Origin: Clostridiales bacterium
GTDB taxonomy: Bacteria > Bacillota > Clostridia > Saccharofermentanales > Saccharofermentanaceae
Assembly (NCBI GenBank): GCA_017428155.1
Contig: JAFRRJ010000042.1
Coordinates: forward strand, 1-37,642
DNA length: 37,642 nt
Direction of reading: 5' to 3'
The position numbers and the translations under genes are program-made. Positions within the stretch are counted from its first letter, which is position 1; each line of letters starts with the position of its first letter. Positions 7,913-14,637 of this stretch are shown here, piece after piece. The notes beneath the pieces were generated by a model. It was not told the origin of the DNA, did no database searches, and was given only the letters and a program-made list of their open reading frames with translations.

Positions 7913-10618
7913 TTAAGCTTCTTTGCGTTTCTTAAGAAGTACGATTCCTGCGCCGCATGCACATGCTGCTGCTACAAAAGCTAAACCGATATATGCTGCA
8001 GGTCCCGTAACTTCTCCTGTCGAAGGTACAGATGTATTGGTGTTTGCCTTAGCCGCGATCGTTACCTTCGTGGAAATCGAACCGTCGTTGAAGTTAACAG
8101 TGACCTCATGTTCGCCGGAAGATAATGTGCTTAAGAAGTCCTTTTTGATCGTAATTATCGTACTGCCCTTTGTTGCAGTGTACTGCTCATCGGCCTTCAT
8201 TTCAGTACCATCGATAGTTGCGCCAAGGAAATATGTTAAGCAGTTCTCATCGTCTACGTTTCTGTGAACATCGATTACGATATCGGAATTTATGCCGTCA
8301 CCTTTTACTTCGCCGACAGTATAAACAGGTTTAACCACCGGATCAAAGACAGGTGAAAATGTCGTATCGCTTTCTATTTGAGGAAGTCCCTGATCTAGAC
8401 TATATGTTGTTTTTCCGTCAGACCAGCCGACGAAAACAAATTTGTGAGTATCTGTTTCCTTCCTGACAGGATTGTTTCCATTAAAGACAGGAACTTCATG
8501 ATATTTCACTTTATCTGAACAGATCTCGACTCCGTCATCGTCGACGAACGTTACTTTATATTCAATTTCCTTCCTGGTATAAGTAGCGGTATATGTTGCA
8601 GGGCCTGTTACTGCTACCGGTTCAGTATCCCAACCTGCAAACTCATATGAATATCCGCCGGCTGATGGCTTTTCTGGCGTGATAGTGCCAGTATATTCTG
8701 GAATTTCTCCCTCCGGTACTTTCTTCTTCTCGAGCACAGTACCATCGTAATTTTTGAAGGTGATCTCATGATTAACATTTCTAAATGTTACGCTGATTGT
8801 GACGGTATCCGAGTCGTAATCGAAGCCATCGCTTGGCTTAGGCATCGTATACTTGCCGTTTACTGCTTTTAATTCTACCGGTTCACTGCTGCCGTCAGAC
8901 CATGTCACTTTATCGGTCGCATAATCTGTACCAGGACTCATTGTTAATGTTTCAGCACTTGAATCAAATGTATCCGACGGTCCCGTGACACTTCCGTTCC
9001 CGTCAGTGGTGTATTTAAGATTATAATAGAAATGGATTTTATCAGAAGAAATATTTAGGAACGCATTCTTACATTTCTCATAGAGACTTTTTTTGATCGC
9101 TATGCTTGCAAGATTTGAACAATTCGAAAATGCAGAAGGACCAATAGAGGTTACGCTTTTAGGAATTGTTATGCTTGTAAGGCTTGAACATTTCAAAAAT
9201 ACACCAATACCAATAGAGGTCACGCTATTAGGAATTGTTATGCTTGTAAGGTCTGTACAATATTCAAAAGCATAATCACCAATAGAGGTTACGCTATCAG
9301 GTATTGTTACGCTTGTAAGGCTTGTACAATAGCCAAAAGCATCTGTTCCTATTGAAGTCACGCTATTAGATATTGTTATGTTTGTAAGGTTTGTACAATA
9401 TTCAAAAGTAAAATTACCAATAGAGGTTACGTTATTAGGTATTGTTATGCTTGTAAGGCTTGTACAATAGCCAAAAGCATCTGTTCCTATTGAAGTCACG
9501 CTATTAGGCAGTGTTATGTTTTTAAGGCTTGGACATTGGTAAAAAGCACCACCTCCTATTGAAGTCACGCTATTAGGTATTGATACTTCAGTAAGGTTGG
9601 AACAATATAAAAAGAGACAATAACCAATACTGGTAACACCATTATTTATCACCACTTTCTTAATATCGGTTTTATGGTCAAATGGCGATCTATCATTCCC
9701 ATTGTAATCTTTCGTCGCTCCTGTACCGAAAATAGTCAGCGTTCCCTCATCATCTAATGTCCAGAATACATTGTCTCCGCAAGTTCCGTCATAGAAATGG
9801 AATCTATCAGAAGAAATATTAGTGAACGCATCCTTACATTGCTCATAGAGACTTTTTTTGATCGTTATGCTTGAAAGTTTTTTGCAACCCACAAAGGCTT
9901 TATTTCCTATTGAAGTCACGCTATCAGGTAGTGTTATGTTGGTAAGGCTTGTACAATAATTAAAAGTAAAATCACCAATAGAGGTTACGCTATTAGGTAT
10001 TGTTATGTTTGTAAGGCTTGTACAACCATCAAAAGTACCAAATTCTATTGAAATCACGCTATCAGGTATTGTTATGCTTGCAAGGCTTGTACAAGCGCAA
10101 AAAGCATCTTGACCAATAAAAGTTACGCTATTAGGTATTGTTATTTTTGTAAGGCTTGTACATTCGTAAAAAGCATAACTACCAATAGAGGTTACGCTAT
10201 TAGGTATTGTTATTTTTATAAGGCTTGTACATCCCCAAAAAGCTGATTCACCAATAGAGGTCACGCTGTTAGGTATTGTTATGTTTGTAAGGTTGGAACA
10301 ATCGAAAAAGAGAGCGGAACCAATACTGGTAACACCACTATTTATCACCACTTTCTTAATTTCGGTTTTTCCGTTAAATGGCGAACCAACTATGCTGTAA
10401 TTATTCGTCGCTCCTGTGCCGGAAATAGTCAGTGTTCCTTCAGCATCTAATGTCCATGTTACATTGTCACCGCAACTTCCTGATTTCTCCTCAGCAGCGT
10501 TCAACTTCTTCCCCGGGAATAAAACAACACCCAACACAATAAGGAACAACGCCGCTGCAATCTTTGTTTTCGATGCCTTCATAAAAGTTCCGATACGAGT
10601 AAAAGATACAGCATCCAT
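7913..10618 (-). CDS. BspA-like leucine-rich repeat surface protein 1
   Basis: This 901-residue secreted protein has a signal peptide (hydrophobic core about residues 18-36, ending near LNAAEE), then a short CGDNVTWTLDAEGTLTISGTG module (about 49-70). A first block of LRR_5/BspA repeats follows, with a period of 23 residues and consensus LTxITIPNSVTSIGxxAFxxC. A second CGDNVFWTLDDEGTL module and a second LRR block come next. From about residue 540 there are InlB B-repeat/Flg_new-type beta domains, then VPSTGE, a hydrophobic segment and KKRKEA. That ending resembles a sortase sorting signal with Val in place of Leu. Such proteins usually bind host or microbial surfaces; the ligand is unknown. 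The ATG at 10618 follows GGAGGG at a somewhat long spacing, and an internal Met at residue 13 is a possible alternative start. It is paralogous to the gene at 10968. Confidence 0.9.
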   Translation of the reverse strand: MDAVSFTRIGTFMKASKTKIAAALFLIVLGVVLFPGKKLNAAEEKSGSCGDNVTWTLDAEGTLTISGTGATNNYSIVGSPFNGKTEIKKVVINSGVTSIGSALFFDCSNLTNITIPNSVTSIGESAFWGCTSLIKITIPNSVTSIGSYAFYECTSLTKITIPNSVTFIGQDAFCACTSLASITIPDSVISIEFGTFDGCTSLTNITIPNSVTSIGDFTFNYCTSLTNITLPDSVTSIGNKAFVGCKKLSSITIKKSLYEQCKDAFTNISSDRFHFYDGTCGDNVFWTLDDEGTLTIFGTGATKDYNGNDRSPFDHKTDIKKVVINNGVTSIGYCLFLYCSNLTEVSIPNSVTSIGGGAFYQCPSLKNITLPNSVTSIGTDAFGYCTSLTSITIPNNVTSIGNFTFEYCTNLTNITISNSVTSIGTDAFGYCTSLTSVTIPDSVTSIGDYAFEYCTDLTSITIPNSVTSIGIGVFLKCSSLTSITIPKSVTSIGPSAFSNCSNLASIAIKKSLYEKCKNAFLNISSDKIHFYYNLKYTTDGNGSVTGPSDTFDSSAETLTMSPGTDYATDKVTWSDGSSEPVELKAVNGKYTMPKPSDGFDYDSDTVTISVTFRNVNHEITFKNYDGTVLEKKKVPEGEIPEYTGTITPEKPSAGGYSYEFAGWDTEPVAVTGPATYTATYTRKEIEYKVTFVDDDGVEICSDKVKYHEVPVFNGNNPVRKETDTHKFVFVGWSDGKTTYSLDQGLPQIESDTTFSPVFDPVVKPVYTVGEVKGDGINSDIVIDVHRNVDDENCLTYFLGATIDGTEMKADEQYTATKGSTIITIKKDFLSTLSSGEHEVTVNFNDGSISTKVTIAAKANTNTSVPSTGEVTGPAAYIGLAFVAAACACGAGIVLLKKRKEA

Positions 10619-10696
10619 ACTGATTTATACTCCCTCCTGCTTTGAAAAGATATTCTTCTGATATAACCTTGAATTTGATTAGTGACCCTGAAAATA

Positions 10697-10725
10697 ACTT
10701 TATCATGATTGCATATTTATATCAA
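10697..10725 (-). promoter_or_regulatory. Putative promoter of LRR gene 1
   Basis: On the minus strand TTGATA (10720-10725) and TAAAGT (10697-10702) are separated by exactly 17 bp, about 80 bp before the start codon. The same boxes with the same spacing occur before LRR gene 2, so the promoter was duplicated with the gene. Confidence 0.5.
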
Positions 10726-10770
10726 ACATAAGGCATACTCTCACCGGCAAGAACATAATCAAGCCCGGCA

Positions 10771-10860
10771 GTGCTTTTCGAGTCCGAATGGGCAGTCGAC
10801 CGGGCAATCGACCATAACGAGAAGTTCAAGCTGTCGTTCGAGAATATCAATTCCAAGTAA
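10771..10860 (+). pseudogene. prfC 3'-end fragment, copy 2
   Basis: These 90 bp reproduce the last 30 codons of prfC including the TAA stop. They encode VLFESEWAVDRAIDHNEKF and the rest of the tail. There are four transitions relative to 7716-7805, one of which changes Trp to Arg. There is no start codon, upstream coding part or ribosome site, so it is not translated as RF3. It marks the junction between the two LRR units. The post-stop sequence and the terminator are duplicated as well. Apart from the promoter and this fragment, the 349 bp gap 10619-10967 holds only the terminator. Confidence 0.95.
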
Positions 10861-10905
10861 TTCTTGCACACCCGGGCGAAATCAAATCCAAATATAACAA
10901 CAAGA

Positions 10906-10945
10906 AAAAATCCTGATTCAACATCTTCGTTAAATCAGGATTTTT
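10906..10945. terminator. Terminator, duplicate copy, after LRR gene 2
   Basis: It has the same AAAAATCCTGATT / AATCAGGATTTTT hairpin as at 7851-7890, carried along in the duplication. It now serves LRR gene 2 on the minus strand. Confidence 0.85.
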
Positions 10946-10967
10946 GATTGCGTTTCTTTATTCTTCT

Positions 10968-13685
10968 TTAAGCTTCTTTGCGTTTCTTAAGAAGTACGAT
11001 TCCTGCGCCGCATGCACATGCATCTGCTACAAAAGCTAAACCGATATATGCTGCAGGTCCTGTGACTTCTCCTGTCGAAGGTACAGATGTATTGGTGTTA
11101 GCCTTAGCCGCGATCGTTACCTTCGTGGAAATCGAACCGTCGTTGAAGTTAACAGTGACCTCATGTTCGCCTGCAGATAATGTGCTTAAGAAGTCTTTCT
11201 TGATCGTGATTATCGTACTGCCCTTTGTTGCAGTGTACTGGTCATTGGCCTTCATCTCAGTACCATCGATAGTTGCGCCAAGAAAATATGTTAAGCAGTT
11301 CTCATCGTCTACGTTTCTGTGAACATCTATTACGATATCGGAATTTATGCCGTCTCCTTTTACTTCGCCGACAGTATAAACAGGTTTAACCACCGGATCA
11401 AAGACAGGTGAAAATGTCGTATCGCTTTCTATTTGAGGAAGTCCCTGATCTAAACTGTATGTTGTTTTTCCGTCAGTCCAGCCGGTAAAAGTAAATTTAT
11501 GAGTATCTGTTTCTTTCCTGACAGGTGTTGTATTTCCATTAAAGACAGGAACTTCATGATACTTCACTGTATCTGAACAGATCTCGACTCCGTCATCGTC
11601 GACGAACGTTACTTTATACTCAATTTCCTTCCTGGTATAAGTAGCGGTATATGTTGCAGGGCCTGTTACTGCTACCGGTGCAGTATCCCAGCCTTCAAAT
11701 TCATATGAATATCCGCCGGCTGATGGCTTTGAAGGAAAGATAGTACCTGTATATTCGGGAGTTTCTCCCTCCGGTACTTTCTTCTTCTCGAGCACAGTAC
11801 CATCGTAATTTTTGAAGGTAATCTCATGATTAACATTCCTAAATGTTACGCTGACTGTGACGGTACCCGATTCGTAATCGAAACTATCGCTTGGCTTAGG
11901 CATCGTATACTTGCCGTTTACTGCTTTTAATTCGACCGGTTCACCGCTGCCATCAGACCATGTCACTTTATCGGTTGCATAATCTGTACCAGGACTCATT
12001 GTTAATGTTTCAGCACTTGAGTCAAATGTTTCCGACGGTCCCGTGACACTTCCGTTCCCGTCAGTGGTGTATTTAAGATCATAATAGAAATGGAATTTAT
12101 CAGAAGAAATACCGAGGAACGCATCGTTACTTTGCTCATAGAGACTATTTTTGATCGTTATGCTTGTAAGGCTTGTACATTGGTAAAAAACATCTGTTCC
12201 TATTGAAGTCACGCTATTAGGTATTGTTATGTTTGTAAGGCTTGTACAAAATTCAAAAGCGTAACGACCAATGGAGGTCACGCTATTAGGTATTGTTATG
12301 TTTGTAACGTTTTCACAACGATCAAAAGCAAAATTACCAATAGAGGTCACGCTATTAGGTATTGTTATGCTTGTAAGACCTTTACATCCACAAAAAGCTG
12401 ATTTACCAATAGAGGTCACGTTATTAGGTATTGTTATGTTTTCAAGGTTTGTACAATTTTCAAAAGTATAATTACTAATAGAAGTCAAGCTATCAGGTAG
12501 TTTTACGCTTTTAAGACTTACACAAGCATCAAAAGCTTCTTCTCCTATTGAAGTCACGCTGTTTGGTATTGTTATGCTTGTTAGGTTTAAACGACACATG
12601 TAAAATGCTTTATTTCCAATAGAGGTTAAGTTATTTGATAGTGTTATGCTGGAAAGGCATAAACAATCTTGAAAAGCAGAATTACCAATAGAAGTCACGC
12701 TATCAGCCATTGATACTTCGGTAATGTTAGAACAGTCTGAAAAGAGAGATGAACCAATACTGGTAACTCCACTTTCTATAACCACTTTCTTAATATAGGG
12801 GTGATTATAAAATGGCGATTTATCTGTCGTCGCTCCTGTACCGAAAATAGTCAGCATCCCTTCATCATCTAATGTCCACGTTACATTGTCACCATCGGCA
12901 CCGCAGCTACCTGACAGATCATAGAAATGGAATTTATCAGAAGAAATGCCAGTGAATGCATCCAGGCATTGATCATAAAGACTTTTCCTGATCGTTATGC
13001 TTCCAAGCTTATTGCAATCGACAAAAGCATTAATACCAATAGAAGTCACACTATTGGGAAATATTATGCCGGAAAGACTACTACAACCTCTAAATGCACT
13101 TTGACCAATAGAGGTCACACTATTAGGCAGTGTTATTCTAAAAATATTATTACACCCGTAAAAAGCACTTTGACCAATAGAGGTTAAGCTATTAGATAGT
13201 GTTAGGTTTCTAAGTTCTGTACAATTGGCAAAAGCACTATCATTAACAGAGGTCACGCTATCAGGTAGTGTTATGTTTATAATCTTTGTACATTGTTCAA
13301 AAGCATTATTACCAATAGAGGTTACACCATCTGATATTGATACTTCGGTAAGTTTGGAACAATTATAAAAGAGAGCGGAACCAATACTGGTAACACCACT
13401 TTCTATCACCACTTTCTTGATTTCGGTTTTACTGTTAAATGGCGAACTATCAGACCCTTTGTTGTAATCTTTCGTCGCTCCTGAGCCGGAAATAATCAGC
13501 GTTCCCTCAGCATCTAATGTCCATGTTACATTGTCACCGCAATTTCCTGATTGCTCCTCGGCAGCGTTCAACTTCTTCCCCGGGAATAAAACAATACCCA
13601 ACACAATAAGAAACAACGCCGCTGCAATCTTGGTTTTCGATGCTTTAATAATAGTTGCGATACGAGTAAAAGATACAACATTCAT
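10968..13685 (-). CDS. BspA-like leucine-rich repeat surface protein 2
   Basis: This paralog of the preceding LRR protein has about 905 residues from the chosen start. Its order is the same: signal peptide, CGDNVTWTLDAEG module, LRR block, second CG..DNVTWTLDDEG module, LRR block, InlB B-repeat-like beta domains, VPSTGE, transmembrane segment, KKRKEA. The region from about residue 550 to the end is almost identical to protein 1. The LRR blocks differ in the number and sequence of 23-residue repeats, and several repeats carry substitutions such as LSNSLTSIGQSAF. I chose the ATG at 13685 because it aligns with the start of protein 1 (MNVVSFTRIA against MDAVSFTRIG); a GTG six codons upstream is possible. 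The two proteins probably share the same anchoring but present different binding surfaces. Confidence 0.9.
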   Translation of the reverse strand: MNVVSFTRIATIIKASKTKIAAALFLIVLGIVLFPGKKLNAAEEQSGNCGDNVTWTLDAEGTLIISGSGATKDYNKGSDSSPFNSKTEIKKVVIESGVTSIGSALFYNCSKLTEVSISDGVTSIGNNAFEQCTKIINITLPDSVTSVNDSAFANCTELRNLTLSNSLTSIGQSAFYGCNNIFRITLPNSVTSIGQSAFRGCSSLSGIIFPNSVTSIGINAFVDCNKLGSITIRKSLYDQCLDAFTGISSDKFHFYDLSGSCGADGDNVTWTLDDEGMLTIFGTGATTDKSPFYNHPYIKKVVIESGVTSIGSSLFSDCSNITEVSMADSVTSIGNSAFQDCLCLSSITLSNNLTSIGNKAFYMCRLNLTSITIPNSVTSIGEEAFDACVSLKSVKLPDSLTSISNYTFENCTNLENITIPNNVTSIGKSAFCGCKGLTSITIPNSVTSIGNFAFDRCENVTNITIPNSVTSIGRYAFEFCTSLTNITIPNSVTSIGTDVFYQCTSLTSITIKNSLYEQSNDAFLGISSDKFHFYYDLKYTTDGNGSVTGPSETFDSSAETLTMSPGTDYATDKVTWSDGSGEPVELKAVNGKYTMPKPSDSFDYESGTVTVSVTFRNVNHEITFKNYDGTVLEKKKVPEGETPEYTGTIFPSKPSAGGYSYEFEGWDTAPVAVTGPATYTATYTRKEIEYKVTFVDDDGVEICSDTVKYHEVPVFNGNTTPVRKETDTHKFTFTGWTDGKTTYSLDQGLPQIESDTTFSPVFDPVVKPVYTVGEVKGDGINSDIVIDVHRNVDDENCLTYFLGATIDGTEMKANDQYTATKGSTIITIKKDFLSTLSAGEHEVTVNFNDGSISTKVTIAAKANTNTSVPSTGEVTGPAAYIGLAFVADACACGAGIVLLKKRKEA

Positions 13686-13763
13686 ACAGATATGCACCCC
13701 CACCTGCTTTGAAAAGATATTCTTCTGATATAACCTTGAATTTGATTAGCGACCCTGTAAATA

Positions 13764-13792
13764 ACTTTATCATGATTGCATATTTATATCAA
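13764..13792 (-). promoter_or_regulatory. Putative promoter of LRR gene 2
   Basis: TTGATA (13787-13792) and TAAAGT (13764-13769) on the minus strand are spaced 17 bp apart, in the same context as the promoter before LRR gene 1. Confidence 0.5.
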
Positions 13793-13837
13793 ACATAAGG
13801 CATACTCTCACCGGCAAGAACATAATCAAGCCCGGTA

Positions 13838-13890
13838 GTGCTTTTCGAGTCCGAATGGGCAGTCGACCGGGCGATTGATTACAACGAGAA
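13838..13890 (+). pseudogene. prfC 3'-end fragment, copy 3 (truncated)
   Basis: The first 34 bp match copy 2 exactly (VLFESEWAVDR). The next stretch, up to AACGAGAA, is still similar to prfC but carries several transitions (AIDYNEK instead of AIDHNEK). After about 13890 the sequence belongs to the neighbouring signal peptidase-like gene read from the other strand. It is therefore the right-hand boundary of the duplicated LRR array. The precise junction cannot be fixed by eye because similarity fades over about 20 bp. Confidence 0.8.
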
Positions 13891-14028
13891 ATACAATCTG
13901 ACCATCACTATACTTTGGTCTCATAGATTCTCCACTGACAATTATGGTTTTGTAGTTTAAAACAATCCTAGCGAAGCTATAAATGCAAAAACTATAATAC
14001 CTATAAACAAATATGTCTCTTTGCACAT
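13891..14028 (-). pseudogene. Signal peptidase I-like gene remnant
   Basis: An ATG at 14028 overlaps the stop of the ABC ATPase gene and opens MCKETYLFIGIIVFAFIASL, a typical N-terminal membrane anchor. That frame then stops at 13957. Shifting one frame near the TTTTAAA run gives YKTIIVSGESMRPKYSDGQ, which matches the S26 signal peptidase motif SGxSMxPxxxDG containing the catalytic Ser. The frame then runs into the prfC tail copy, so the catalytic Lys region is missing. The gene is thus both frameshifted and cut off. It was the third gene of the ABC exporter operon; a dedicated peptidase would have suited export of a processed peptide. The GTG-started 66-codon frame at 13826-14026 covers the same ground but lacks the hydrophobic anchor. 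Confidence 0.7.
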
Positions 14029-14636
14029 GAATCCACCTTTACATCATGTGTCACCATTATTATAGTCTTTCCCTCATCATTAAGTTTTTTAAGGATCGAC
14101 AATACATAATCCCTGTTATCTGCATCAAGACTGCCTGTCGGTTCATCAGCCAGAATCAGATCAGGGGATTTAAGTATTATTTTTGCAAGTGCGACTCTTT
14201 GTTGCTCTCCTCCTGACAGGGAGAATACTTTTCTGTTATCAAACCCTTCCAAACCAACACTTGTAAGAGCATCTGAGATTGCTTTTTTCTTCTGCTCCCG
14301 GTCTAAATCCGAGAACTCCAGTGCAAGATTAAGATTAAACTTACACGTCTCGTTATCTACAAGCCCGTAGTTCTGAAACAGGTATGACAACCGGTGCCTT
14401 CTTATGTCTCTTGCTTTTTTGCTTCCAAAGCTTTCGTTTCTGGTGTCAAACAAAAACACATCACCTGAATCAGGCTTCTCAAGAAGACCGATAATATTTA
14501 GCAATGTCGTCTTGCCCTTCCCGCTCGCACCTGAAATCGACAGAAACTCGCCTTCTTCCACATCAAGCGAGAAATCCTTAAATATCACTTTATCCTTAAA
14601 ACTCTTACTGATATTCTTTAGTGACACTATTGGCAT
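14001..14636 (-). CDS. ABC transporter ATP-binding protein, bacteriocin-export type
   Basis: This ATPase of about 211 residues powers the permease encoded just upstream. It has Walker A GASGKGKTT, the Q-loop region SYLFQNYGLVDNET, the signature LSGGEQQRVALAKI, Walker B LILADEP, the D-loop TGSLD, and the switch His in MVTHD. The FQNYGLVDNET stretch and short length resemble the lactococcin-972-type putative bacteriocin export ATPases more than general LolD/MacB ATPases; this is an inference from the pattern. I chose the ATG at 14636, which overlaps the permease gene end (stop at 14638-14640) and has AAGGAG upstream. The 11-codon longer frame would lie wholly inside the permease gene. Its own stop overlaps the signal peptidase remnant. 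Confidence 0.9.
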   Translation of the reverse strand: MPIVSLKNISKSFKDKVIFKDFSLDVEEGEFLSISGASGKGKTTLLNIIGLLEKPDSGDVFLFDTRNESFGSKKARDIRRHRLSYLFQNYGLVDNETCKFNLNLALEFSDLDREQKKKAISDALTSVGLEGFDNRKVFSLSGGEQQRVALAKIILKSPDLILADEPTGSLDADNRDYVLSILKKLNDEGKTIIMVTHDVKVDSCAKRHICL

Positions 14637-14637
14637 A

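Larger units (their letters stand above)
7716..13890. repeat. Tandem duplication: prfC tail plus LRR gene units
   Basis: Unit 1 spans 7716-10770 (3055 bp) and unit 2 spans 10771-13837 (3067 bp). Each contains the last 30 codons of prfC on the plus strand, a bidirectional terminator, an LRR surface protein gene on the minus strand, its promoter, and a short conserved stretch containing ACCGGCAAGAACATAATC. A third partial prfC tail starts at 13838 and breaks off near 13890. The 90 bp tails of copies 1 and 2 differ at four positions, all transitions. Copy 3 shares two of those changes with copy 2. The flanks and the LRR C-terminal region are nearly identical, while the LRR blocks have diverged. 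Confidence 0.93.

Noticed and set aside
9050..10330. Tandem DNA repeats of ~69 bp as a separate repeat element
   Set aside because: They are simply the codons of the 23-residue LRR units of the surface protein.
13826..14026. Intact 66-residue protein starting at GTG
   Set aside because: The frame runs antisense through the prfC tail copy and lacks the hydrophobic anchor; the data fit a frameshifted, truncated signal peptidase gene better.
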